NCBI GenBank assembly: GCA_023055505.1
Contig: JALIRH010000004.1
Coordinates: forward strand, 38,755,502-38,819,501
Source of the DNA: Callipepla californica brunnescens
Lineage: Eukaryota; Chordata; Aves; Galliformes; Odontophoridae
Direction: 5' to 3'
Length of the DNA stretch: 64,000 nt
Shown: in pieces, positions 25,106 to 37,215 of the stretch
Numbering within the stretch: the stretch's first letter is position 1
Layout: every line of letters begins with the position of its first letter
Position numbers and translations under genes: made by a program
The notes under the pieces: generated by a model
Told to the model about the DNA's origin: nothing
The model's database searches: none
Seen by the model: the letters and a program-made list of their open reading frames with translations, nothing else

Positions 25106-28100
25106 GAATTGCCTCAAGATAGTATCAACATGTGATCTGTGGGTGCAGAGCAGGGGGTTTCAATCAGGCTATGGTGAAATTTATAAAAGCAAACAGAGGA
25201 ATTTTGAATTTGGTCTGAAAATGTATCACTTAGCTAAAGAGCTTTTTGTTGAAATATCTTGAATCAAGAGGAAAAAGATCTGGGAAAAACAACAGTAACA
25301 CAAATAACAAACAAAAAAACTTCTTTATTTTCCAGAATAGCTGCAGAGTTTTCAAGGATCCAACTACAGCCCGTTTCATTTATCGTGCTTATAAGATTGA
25401 TTTCCTAAAAGGTGTGTTAAGAATGCTTATGTTGGCCTTGCATTCATCCTTTGCCATAAATCCAGACAAAAGGAAATAATCTGCATGGTGGGTCCCATAG
25501 AAACATGACAGCTTATCCCTTCAGTGCATTTCAAGAGCTGTGACTTCCGTTAAGGCTAGAGCATGGAGCTGCACAATAGCACTGTAGCACTGTCTCTGAG
25601 AGAGGGATGCCCACTGTTCAGCTCTGCTGAGTCAAATGTGCACATGAAAAATGACAGCTTCTGTGAAATTGCATTTAATTAGAAGAGAATAAAATGCACA
25701 TGCTAAATAATGGAGGCATGAGCAGTTGCAGAAGGGAAGGTGAAGTAATTAATCTGTGAAATTTCTGAATAATGATTATTATTAATAACACTGAGAGCTT
25801 CTGCAGATTTTTTGGGGGTCAGGTTCATTGTGAATCATCACAACAAATGCAGAACGTGGGGTTATTCCTCAACATTAAAATATCATGCTTAATTTATTTT
25901 TGGTCATTGCTTTATATGATATGGAAGGAAATTGTTTTCTTCTCCCCCTTCCTGCAAATAAGTGTCTCATCAGTTGTGCACCTTCTTGGTTTGTCTCCTG
26001 GCCTAATAAGTATGGGGTAGGGAGTGCAAATCATTATATGGAAGAGCTGTTTTCATCTCCAGTGTAATATCAAAATGTGTCCTGTTTCTGCAAAATGAAT
26101 TTGCAGACAAATCTTCTTTACTTAGGCTTCAACGTACATCCTCTTTGCTACTTCAAAACCCAGAACTCAGCGTGAAATGTTGCCACACTCTCTTTGTTCT
26201 TGAAAACTTGAAAATGAACCCCTCAGCATCTGCATCCTATGCTGTGTAAGTCCACGGGAGTCCAGACACTGAAATCAGCACAAGTAGTGCATCACTCTAT
26301 AAAAAGCATTAACCACATAAGACCACTTTCCCTCTTCAGTTCTTTAGATCTGTCAGCATCAGCAGATCATTGATTGCTAGCAGCCAGCATCACCCCCCTG
26401 GGCTTTGTACTTTCCATGATGTTTTAGGGAGTTGCAATCCCCCTCTCCAATCTAGCATCAAGGGTTTTCAGCCTCAGGTGATGATGTCTTATTGTGCATA
26501 AACATTATTTACAGCTGATTGTCTTAATTCAGCTACAGTTGGAAATAAGTACATATCCAAGCAAGGCTTTAAATTACAATAGTTTTTCGGGAGAACTTTA
26601 GAGATCTTGACACTTAATTTCATTGAGAAAAGTTGATCTGAAGCAGGCCTTAACCAGTTCAGCTGTCCATTAAGTGAGAATAGCAGTGACCAGGTTTGAA
26701 AAAAGAATTCGGAAACAGCTATTTTTAAAAATTCTTTTGTACTACAAATAACATCACCAGGAACACTCTTGGAACAAAAGATATTTTCCTAGAGTAAATG
26801 CAGCTTGAGTGCTTGAAAAGTTTAGCAAAGGTGTGTTGGCAGCTCATGTATTTTAGATTCTTTTTAGAGAATATTGCTATTTTTTTTCTTTCTTCTGCTG
26901 ATTAAATGCAAGTCCAGGCAGAAAATCCTTGAAACCCTGTGGATATAAATGCAATGCTGGTTGTTTTCAAGCTTTCCCATGCTAATGAAGTGTCATGTTC
27001 CTTTCAGCTGCTTGGTTCCCTCAGAGGAAGGGCACATCTTTGCCATGTGTGCTGAAAGCAAGGGGCAATGACAGGCTGCAGCCATCAAAAAGGATGAGTT
27101 GGTCCTTTTCGTTGATGGTGTGTGACCTGTCAGCCCAGACAGATGATACAAAGTCATGCCTTAGGGGAGAGACAGTTCAAAGGGCATTCACCTCCTCACT
27201 GATGTATTTGGGTGGTTTTCCCTGATATGAGAAACTGCTTAAAAACAGATGAAAAGTGGAGTTCAAAGAATAGTCCTACAGCCACTGCAGCTTTCCTTAA
27301 TACTCCCCAAAAGAAAACTTACGGGAGATCTTCTTGTTTCAATATATTTGTAACTTATACTTCTGTGTTCAACGTTGGAGGGAAGACCTTGCCGGAAAGC
27401 CCTGGGTTCCTTTCCCATGTACTCTCCAGACCCCTGTGAGATCCCCTGTTGTGTGAAGCTGAGCTGCTAGTTGCCCTGAGACCATCATCAGGGTGTGACC
27501 TGGTGCTAGCTGGGAAGGAAGAGGATGTGCCACTGTTTTTTCTCTTGTTCTGTTCAGGGGGTGCCTGGTCAAATTCCTCAAGTGACCTCAAAGTACTGTC
27601 TACCCAGTAACTATTATTTCAGACTAACCCTTGTTTGTCTACCCAGAATTAATTACATGGCATGTATGCACGCACATACTCAAGATAATTTTCTTCATAT
27701 TTTCTGAAGTCATGTTCTGTATTAATTAATCTACTGTACTTTCAAGAACGAGGCAGGATTTTCTGTAGAAGTTTGTGCAAATATATCCAGTTTTGAACGG
27801 AATATCCCCACACTGATTGTTGTTTATTATTATTACTTAATTGTGCATTCTTTCCCACTAGGATGGGAATACCTGACAGCCTCCAATTGGTTGATAGCCC
27901 CCTGCTGTTACACTGTCACGCAGTCTGCTCTCTTGTTTAAATTTAGACCCTGAGAGCTACATCCTGCATTGCAGCAGTCGTCCTTGCATCCCTGTGCAGC
28001 CTGGGGCTGTTTAGCTCTCCCAGTTTGGGTACTCATTTCTGGGTTGCCATCTGGAGATGCCGTCTTTCTCCAGTGATGACAAGATTCTAGTCAAGTTAGA

Positions 28101-30500
28101 TATTTTAAACGCCTAATTTGTATTTGGATTAAAATTAGCTGAAAGAAATCCTGACTCAGCAGGTGTTCTGTGACTTCTAAGAGGGGCTCCATAAATCACA
28201 GCTGTTGAGAATAAACCACTTCTCCCAGGTGACAAATGAAATCCAGTGTTATTGACATCCCTCATGAGAGTAAAAGCCTGTTTGGATTACATGGTGCTGG
28301 ACAGAGGCTGTCTCTCACTGTTTGTACAGCAGCCTACAAATACAAAATGGGATTTTGTCAGAATATTCGTTTTCATAAATCAAAACTCAGTTTCAGAATA
28401 TTTTTTTTTCTTTTCAGAATTGGTAAATTTTAATTCTAGAAGATCTATCTTCTGTATTATCTTAACAACACAATTCTTATGTGAAACTGGAATTAATAAA
28501 ACAAACTGCTGGTACTTTCTCTGATACCTGTACCTACAGAAAAAGTTCTACTGCTTTTAGTTGAGACTGTGAAGCTGGCAAGTGACCTTATGGACACCAT
28601 CCAGCCTTGTGCATTTGCTAAGGAGCTGCTTGCCAAATTTGCATTTTTTCTTCCCAGATAAACTCCCTTAACACAGCTAGAAGCCAGGAATATCATAATC
28701 TGAAAGTGGTGAGTTGATCAGATGCAGCTGAAAAACCAATTCGCAGACATGAATTCTGTAATTTCTACAGTCAGGTAAATTTCTCCACCCCTGTAATGCT
28801 TCTTTAACTTCAGATGTGTATCATTATAACTTAAAAAGTTAGGATAAGGACAAACCTGGAGATATCTCACACTGCATTTTGTCACTGTCATTTTTTCAAA
28901 GGAGAATCGGGTTGTAATGATTCTGACATAGTGATTAGGGCAGGGGGAAATATTTGCTTCAAAAGATGCACTGAAACAGTTTACACTGTGTTGTGATGGC
29001 GAGATCTGCGCATACTGGTATACTTGCACGTGTGTCTTGGTGTGCTTATACTTTGAAGGTAAGATTCAATAGTCACTGGACTGTAAATTAATCTGGGTAA
29101 TGCCCAAGGTAGCAGGAGTGAGGAGACAGGAGCGGACTCCTGCCATCATTCAGTTTTGAGGAATTTCTTAAGCTGAGTCTCTACCTGAACATATGATCAG
29201 CATTACTTGTTGGGCTGGAGACAGAGGGGCTTTAAAAATACTTATTCCTAAGGCAACAGGTAGGAAGATTCTCCAATGGAAGACTCACTAGCAGAACTTG
29301 ACTTCTTTCTGCAGAGGGGTTACTTTATTCTGCTAGGGTCTGTACTTATCAAGATACCTGAAGATGAGAGCATCCTTCTCTTAAATTCAGGAGAGAACAA
29401 TCATTGTGGACATACCCCTGTTTTGCTTTGCAAGCTGTTTTTGACTGCTGCTGGAATTTTATTATTCTGGCACCAAGGGTGGTTTGAAAAATATGTTCAT
29501 CATCTTGGTTCTTGTCTGAATGTGCAGGAATACCTTTTTTCTTCTTTCTTTGTTACTGGTGGCAGGTTCTTTGGATATATATATATATATATAGGATGTT
29601 AGATAGAAATGGCATTCACTGATTGCTTTAGACAGAGTAGGCAGAAAGGAGAAGGTGAAATGGACAAATTTAGCCTCTGCTTTGGAAGTGAGATAAATAC
29701 ATAATATCCAGGGTTCCCTGGTAGGGATAGGCAACTTGGAGTTGGAACTGTCAGTCTTTCTGTTGGGTCTGAGTTTGTGACATATTTAATGTCCAAAATA
29801 AACGTTTTGCCATTTCAGAGTATCCTCATTCCCATTCTAAGTTCAGCAAGAATGTTATGAGTAAATATTTTGGTACCTTTGAACTGAATTTGCAAATGGT
29901 TTTTATCCTTCAACACTTGAGTGATTTGAATTGGTTTTGTTCATTTCTTTGATTTTATTCTAATATACTCACTTGATTCATTCTTGGACAATAATTGACT
30001 GCAACCTTGTGTCTTAATTTTAGCAGGAGTATCGCAGATGGTACAACTTCAGTGCAGGCAGACTTTTCAGATTTACCTTATCAGTTCAAATGCCCTGCAG
30101 AGAATGGAAACCAGAAGTTTCCAAAGGCTTGGAACTGGCTATAAAAGCATTGATCTATTTGTCAAATTTAATCCCTCCTCCAAAGATCAGAGAAGTTACA
30201 GATTCTCAATAAAACTGTCAGAAATTGCTTTTATTTTGTTTTAACATATTTTCCTCAAATGTCATTCTTAGAAGCAATGGAATTGTCCTTCCCCAGCTCC
30301 TACACAAAGAAAAATGTCAGCTTACACAAAATTTTCAACGTGGAAAATTTCAACACAAGCTGTCACTCTCAGAGAAGTTATAAGTGCACTGACAATGGGT
30401 CTTCAAATCTGGCATCCAGTACTTTCTGTACTGTCTGGGTTTGAGCAGCCTAACTTGTTCCTACATTATCTTAGTATCTGAGTTGGAGGGAACCCAGAAG
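25106..30500. other. Intergenic region, no gene seen
   Basis: AT-rich unique sequence with a (TA)n tract at 29574-29593. Open frames of up to about 108 codons occur but none carries a recognisable domain or splice-consistent context. I see no transposon that I can name. Confidence 0.5.
29574..29593. repeat. (TA)n microsatellite
   Basis: About ten TA units. Confidence 0.85.
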
Positions 30501-30504
30501 TATC

Positions 30505-30596
30505 TGAGGGACATGGTTTAGTGGGCATGGTGGTGATGGTTGGTGGTTGTACTAGATGATCTCAGTGGATTTTTCCAATCTTAATGACTCTGTGAT
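30505..30596 (+). mobile_element. CR1 3'-end fragment, sense
   Basis: 'ggacatggtttagtgggcat', 'actagatgatctcagtgga', 'ttttccaatcttaatgactc' and 'tgtgatc' form the standard CR1 3' end ending with its tail. It lies tail-to-tail with the next CR1. Confidence 0.8.
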
Positions 30597-31090
30597 CACT
30601 GAGTCCAACTCCTGGCTCCAAGCAGCACCATTTAGCATGCCTGCTCTGCTCTGGGCTGAGCTGACCAAGAAGCCTCAGTCACTCTCTATATCTCTTATAT
30701 GTCTTGCCCTTCCCCATCTTCGTAGCTGCGCTTTGGATGGTCTCTGATAGTTTTATGTCCTTCTTACACTGTGGCACCCAAAACTGCACCCAGTGCTGGA
30801 GGTGAGGCTGTACAGCAGAGAGTGGAGTGGGACAACCTCTCCCCTCATCTGCTGGCAATGATGTACCTTGCTGGTTCTATGGCTGCAAAGGCACACTGCT
30901 GGCTCATGCTCAGCTGAGCATCATGATCCTTTCCTGCAGGGCTGCTGTCCAGCCTTTTGTCTCCTTTTGTCTCCCAGTCTGTACGTATTTTCACAGCTTT
31001 CCACTTCCAAATGTAGAACCTCATACTGCTCTTCATGCTATTGGTGATCTTGTCAAGATCTCTCTGCAAGACCTTTTTACTCTCCAAGGA
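30597..31090 (-). mobile_element. CR1 fragment, antisense, about 0.5 kb
   Basis: The + strand shows reverse-complement CR1 blocks: 'gagtccaactcctggctcc', 'cacccaaaactgcacccagt', 'gcacactgctggctcatgct', 'cagctgagcatcatgatcc', and 'gatcttgtcaagatctctctgc'. Many substitutions and stops are present. It begins with its 3' end facing the 3' end of the preceding sense CR1. Confidence 0.8.
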
Positions 31091-34000
31091 GTAAATGTTG
31101 TCTGCCAAGGCTACTTAGTATACTCTGAACATACAGTGATTGAGATGAAGAGGAAAGAGGTGTGATGCATTTGCGAAAAGTTTTGCAGGTCTCATTTCTT
31201 CTCTGGAAACAGTCTGAGGAGCTGTTGAAAGTACACCAAAGGCATGTAGCTGCCAGAGAAGCTGTTCTTGATGAGTCATGTTATTATCTTAGCCTGCCTC
31301 CAAATGTTGTTAATGAAAAGAGTGATCTTGGGCAGCCCAAATCCGTGTCCATCACAGCAGTCAGCCTGCCAGGCAGCCAGTCAATAGGTGAATGTGACCC
31401 GCTGCTTGCAGGGGAGCTTGCTGTGGAGAAAAAACTTTCTTTCACTTGCCATCAGAGGTCATAAGGAGCAACATGTTTAAAGCAATGACTCTGAAACATC
31501 CTTGTTTTAAACTCCCTCTAAAATTCAAGTAACATCACTAAACTGTGCCCCGGACTCAGCCATGATTTCCCCCAGCAGGGACTCAGCTGCTCATGGTCAT
31601 GGTGTGGCAGGGTGACAGGTACTGGGCTCGGTCCCCTGCCCCTGGGCAGGCTTCATTTGTGATGCTGGAGAAATAGCTGCGCAACACTTGCTGGGCAGAA
31701 ATAGTTGTAGGGACAGTGATTCCTGCTGTCTGACTTCTCCCTGCCGTGTCCAGGAGCTTGTCCAGGCAGAACTTCTGCGGTGTGGGTACAGTGTTGGGAG
31801 GTTGGCATTGGTTGATATCTCCAGTGTGGTCAAACACTGGCAGGAGTGCTCGGGCTGCAATAAGCAGCTGTAGGTCCCTCCCGTTCTGCTCTTAAATGCC
31901 TGCTGTTAAGCCACCGCTGGAGAGGAGCAGCAGATGGGTGATCAGGTGCATTCAGATTTTAATCTCTCTCTAAGAGGGACACACAGGCCTTGAAATATTC
32001 TGTTAAGCAAATGACTGCTAATGAGGTGTGAAGTTCCTGATCAGGATATATGCCTCATTCTGCCATTTGTAGTTTTCTCACCCCCCACGCCCTCTTGACG
32101 CTCCGGTTTTTTTCAATTTTCCGGTAGGCATCAATTAGGTGAGGTCTTTTCATTTGAAACGCTGAGATTTGTACTTGGCCTGCTAAGGCTGTCAGGTCTA
32201 GTTTGCTGCTGAACAGTTCATGCCTTGGTGCTGGACAATGCATGAATGTTTAAATTGCTTGAAACGTCTAATGGAATTATCCTCAAATTACAAATCAAAA
32301 TAGGAAAGGCTGTCTCTGGCTCAGAGGCTCGCTCACTTGGATGTGTCTGCTATACTGCTGCTTTTCTTTATATTTTCTTTTCTGCTTCCGACTGTGGCTG
32401 TGTTAAATGAAACCTTAGATACTGAAAGCATTTCTGTATGCGTGTACAGGGGGAAGTGGTGCCGAACTTAGAGGGACATTAATTCACGTTCTGGCTCAAA
32501 GTTCTTTTTGTGCTGTATAAAACTCGGTTCAGGAAATTTATACCAATGCTTAGGAAAGAGAAACGGCCAGCTGTTATTTACAAAGAAACTTCCTTTCTCC
32601 TTCAGCCACTGTGATATATAATGGAAAGTACTTTCAGGAAGACAAATATATATACCACTGAAATGTTTTTATGGATGCTCACAGATCAAGGAAACCAACA
32701 AACCAGAAAGAGGAGTTGGTGTATCTAGCCAGCACTTATTATAAAATCAGCTTCTTGTAGCTTTGCCATCTACACAGTGAGGCAGATACTAAAGCCTGTA
32801 GGATTTTCTTTTGTAAATCATTGGGGGAAGCAGAGCTGGGTTTACATTCATCATGTCCAGCCACCTCTCCAGCAGCATGGGAGGCTGATCACAAACTCAG
32901 GTCAGTGCAACAGTGCATCTTTCATGGGTGCAATACACTTATGTCAGAGGATAGTGTCATAATATGTCAGGATATGTCATAACGATATGACACTGCGCAT
33001 TTTCTGATATTCAGTAAGGGCAGGAGGGGAGGTTTGACTACTCACCCACAACCTCAGTCATGTGCTGCTATACCTTAACTTATTCAGTGACTGAAGTGGC
33101 AGAACTAAGGGGTGCTGGTGCTGCATCCTGTGCCCAATAGCTACACCATCCCTCCCTCTCCCTAGAAATTTCAACTTCAGGGGCTGGGTGCTTTACCCAA
33201 GCATTGTTACCTTTCTTTGTGTCCAAGTAAGGAGCTGTTGCTGGGGCTTACACAGTGTATGGATGCTACTGGCAGGATGGACTGGGGCAGGAGAACATCG
33301 TGACAACTGCTCAGATGCTCAAAGTAATTGGAAGGATTGCTAATCCGCACGGTTAAGCCAAATTGTGCTATGATGCAAAGCAGGAGCAACATGACAAGTG
33401 TTTAAATGTGGCGATGAGTGCTTTTGTTCTAACTCTGAGCAAAAATAAAATGAGTTCAAAATATGCCAGGAATCTCAGTATTAATATTCCCAGTACTTTT
33501 TTCCTGAATGCTAAAAAATTAGCTAGGATTCAGGTCATTTTCAAGGGCAACTCCTCTGTTAGATTGCAGTTAGATAATTGTTTCTGTGCTATAAATCTGG
33601 TTGAGGATCTAACAGCTATGAAAGGATCGTAAAGCCTAGATAAAATCTTAAATTAAATGGAAGATCAGCTTGGAGGGATTATTTTTGATAGAAACGAGAT
33701 AGCTAATAATAATATTGACACATTAATAACCTAAGACCAACACATCAGGATTTTTAAACAACTGATTGTTTTGGTGGGCAAAGACTATACCCATGTTAAT
33801 CAAGCATGCCCAAATCAGGGCCTCTTTCTGAAATGGAGAAAGTTGTTATTTGAAACTAATTGTACTGGACATCTATTAAAATGATGTAGACCTTGGCAAT
33901 GCATGTGACCAGATGAAATCATTGAAATACACTTGATAATGATTGTATATTACCAAAATCACATAATACACCACATTTCCCTCATTATACTTCTCTTGCT

Positions 34001-35399
34001 CCCTCTCCAAATAATATTAAAACCCAGTAATTTAATTACCCTCTTGGTATCATAATGCTGGTTCTCAGTGATGGGGCAATGAAGGAAGAGCGCACCAGAC
34101 AACACTAGGCTTCACTGCATGGCAGGTTACTTACTGTGTCTCTTATTTAGTAATATTTTCAGCAATGGTCAAAACACCTTCTCTTTCTTTTTTTTTTCTT
34201 CTTTTCTTCTTTTTTTCTTTTCTTCTTTTTTTCTTTTCTTTTTTTCTTCTTTTTTTCTTTTCTTTTTTTCTTTTTTTCTTTTTTCTTCTTTTTTTTCTTT
34301 TTCTTTTTTTCATTTGGAGCTCTCCTGCACTGTTCCAGTCTAATCAGGTTTGCACTAAGTACTCCTGTAGTTCATCAAAGAGCACCAGAACTTTGGTTGT
34401 TTTTTAATGTGCTCATGACCGTTTCAGAAGGACTAAAGCATAGAAATAGTCATAGAATATGACTGTTGACTGAATATTGATAGAATATGACTACTGATCA
34501 TATGACATAAAATATTCATAGAACAGTGAATTCCTGATCGATATTTTTATTACTAGAACTTGAGGGTCTTCACCTGAATTTCACCAGGTCTGCGCCCTAC
34601 CATTATCTGCTGAATGGTCTCCAACCAGTGGAAGTCCTCTCTTCACAGTGCAGTGCTTCTTCCTCTGCTACAGGCTGGAGGTGTGGATATTGAACTGGCA
34701 GCTTTGATGTCTAAAGTGGAGACAAATGTCTTTTAGAAGCATTCTCTTTTCCCGTGGTCACATGGAAATTCTAAGGAGTCTTTCTTTCAAAAAACACAGC
34801 TAATGATTAAGTCTCCTGGATGTTAGAGTATATCATACAGTGCTTACTGCTCATTTTATATTTGTGTTGGTTTGAGGTTTGTTCAAGAGATCTTGTAAAT
34901 GGGGTTGTGAAATTATTCACAGGGGAGGGACTTTGAGCTCTAGGAATTTGACAGACAAATCTTTGTACCATGAGGAAATCCCATCTTGGAAATTAAAACT
35001 AACCAAGATGATTCCATGCTTTGAATAAAAATCAGCCCATGCAGGGCTGTATTCAGACGATCTTGTTTAGGAACCTGAAGGTACATGGGGAGTTACTTCA
35101 GGCAATGTTTGAAGCAAGAACCCCAGTGTGGGGTAAGGGTAAGAAATGGACAGGGCTAAAATCTTGCAGCAGTGCACAGGACTGAGACTGAAACTGAGGG
35201 GTGGATGAGATGCACCAGAACTCAACCAGACATCAAGAGCCACCAAGCTATGCTGAAACCAGAGCAGAAAGCATGTTTAAGTGAACAGGGTTAATTCAGC
35301 AGTAGGAGAAGTGCTTAAAGAGGCATCACAGTCATTCCTCCCTGCAGCATTTCTCTTCAGCATCTCCCAACCCTCAGCTACACAACCACAGGACACAGG
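31091..35399. other. Intergenic region with polypyrimidine tract, no gene seen
   Basis: Unique sequence with a 130-base T/C tract at 34179-34310. A mildly GC-rich section at 31550-31900 and AT-rich stretches with homeodomain-like ATTA cores are present. No coding sequence is supported. Open frames over the T/C tract only reflect low complexity. Confidence 0.5.
34179..34310. repeat. Polypyrimidine (T/C) minisatellite
   Basis: About 130 bases consist almost wholly of T with regularly spaced C. It is built from units such as TTTTTTTCTTTTCTTC repeated imperfectly. The strand asymmetry is complete (no purines until the edge), a composition able to form triplex (H-DNA) structures. It lies between the two genes, with no sign of transcription. 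Confidence 0.9.
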
Positions 35400-35419
35400 A
35401 AACTTTTTACAAGTACATT

Positions 35420-35425
35420 TTTATT
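35420..35425 (-). terminator. PRIMA1: Candidate distal poly(A) signal on minus strand
   Basis: AATAAA on the minus strand, expected cleavage near 35400-35408. The following sequence 'tgtgtcctgtggttgtgt' is a good GU-rich downstream element. It fits the end of the PRIMA1 transcript; another minus-strand transcript is possible. Confidence 0.5.
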
Positions 35426-35984
35426 GAAAATAAAAATTAATTATGGTGCCTTTTTAAAATAGGGTACTGCACAATCTGTATTTGCAACACAGTTTTTGGT
35501 ACAGAACATACTTGTTGAGCAATATCCTTGAATACTAAATATACATTAATGGCTTGTTTGAGAAACATGACAACATTAATTGTTTTATGGTTTTTTTTTT
35601 CTTTAGTCATTTAACCACTGTTACAGATTTCCTATAAATAATATTTGTTTTCATCTGTACACGTGGTACACAGTCAAGAAGGCAGATCTTAGAATATTTA
35701 CATTCATGCATTGATTTTAAACACACTATTTTGCAGTTTAAAATAATATATTTTTGTTTGTACAGATGCAGGGAGCATTGTAAATACATATCTACCACAG
35801 GCCTGATTCTCCATTGCTTGGCAGCATCTCTGGCCTTTACCTGGTTGGAGAAGCAGGGCCACGCTCGCTTCACATGCTATGCATGACCAAATGGCATGCA
35901 AGACTGGATTAGGTTTCTATCTAGATATATATCAACATATTTATATCTTAAACTTGATAGAATTGTCCTCTTTCCTTCCATGTC

Positions 35985-36006
35985 TTTTTTTTTTTTTTTT
36001 TTTTTT
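35985..36006. repeat. Poly-T run (22 nt)
   Basis: Homopolymer within the candidate PRIMA1 3'UTR. Confidence 0.85.
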
Positions 36007-37069
36007 GCAACACCTATGCAAGGTGGAGATGCTCTCCTGGTCACAGCCCTGTGGTGGGTCTGAGCCAGGGAGAGCTGCAGGGCTGAGGCTTCCTGCAAGA
36101 CATGGACACCACAGCTGCACCTTCCTGCTGAGTGCTGAGGACACTCAAGGCTTTGTAGCTCAGGCCCTTAAAGTGCAGTCTACACTTGTGTTGGTACTTA
36201 AAAAGAAATGTTGAGTTAATGCTCACCCTCTGACTGAACAGAGTGGTTTTTTGCTTTGCTAAGCTGTCTGGTGGTGGTCAGAGGGGTTGGAGTAGAGCAC
36301 TATATGCTTCTGCCTAGAAACAGGCTACCTTTATAACTGCTGAGGATCTGGCTGTTTTGTGAATGGAGCTGTGCAGGACCTTTCTGCATCTAAAATTAAA
36401 CTTGCAGTGCTTGTAAAATTGTAGTTTGAATTGCCAGTTCCCCAGACCCAGGGGCACTGCTTAGTGGAGCTCTTATCCATCGAGACCTTTCCCTTCTCTT
36501 TGTATTTAACAATAGTACAGTAAGGAAAAACAGAAAGCTGTTTCAGGAAAGCTTTCCATGTAGTCTGTAGAATATTTAGACAAACCCTTAAGCCACATAA
36601 GAAAACTTCAAAAATCATTCCCCAAAGACACTGCTTTTCTGGCTTCTCTTTTCTGAAGGCTTGAATTTGCTTCCAGCGTATACTTTTCCAAGAGATTTTC
36701 TGAAGATCACCTTAAACTTTTGGTGCACTGTAGTTAACTGTACCTAGATGCCCAGGATTCTACAGGCGATACTGCCCCATATGGAATTTTCTATCTCTCT
36801 CACATGCAGCCATGTAAGTGCTCAGAGCAAATGACTAGAGAAGCAGGGAGGAGCAGCTCCCAGCTCATTTGCTACTGTTCTGTGGCCAACAGACTGAGAA
36901 AACATATGAAGGAATGTCTATTTGTGAAATGCTTTGGGCAGTACAAATATTATGTAATGATGTTCCCAAATACATTTATTTAATATCAGCATGATTGATG
37001 TTATGGCATTGTAACTCTACCTGTGCAAGTAAGGTATGTACATGTCTCTCAAAATACTGCCACAGAGCT

Positions 37070-37215
37070 GTTAAGTATTTTTATCGTGATTATACAGATG
37101 GGTAAATTGAGACACAGGCAAATTACTTGCTAGTAAACAGCAGATGAATGGTAGAGCTGAAAATAGATGCTAGTCCCCATGTGTGACTCCTTGAAATGTG
37201 CTGCCTCCCTTCTCC
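37070..37215 (-). repeat. Ancient core-SINE remnant (MIR-like), antisense
   Basis: The + strand reads 'tatacagatgggtaaattga', 'gacacaggcaaattacttgc', 'aaacagcagatgaatggtag', 'agctgaaaatagatgctagt' and 'gtgactcc'. This is the familiar reverse complement of the MIR core (cagatgaggaaactgaggc ... cacagctagtaagtggcag ... gactcc). Highly diverged. Confidence 0.65.

Noticed and set aside
34119..34407. Two overlapping F/L/S-rich open frames
   Set aside because: They translate the polypyrimidine tract; low complexity only.
8931..35399. COX8C-like gene between UNC79 and PRIMA1
   Set aside because: Looked for because mammals have one at this position; nothing resembling it was seen.
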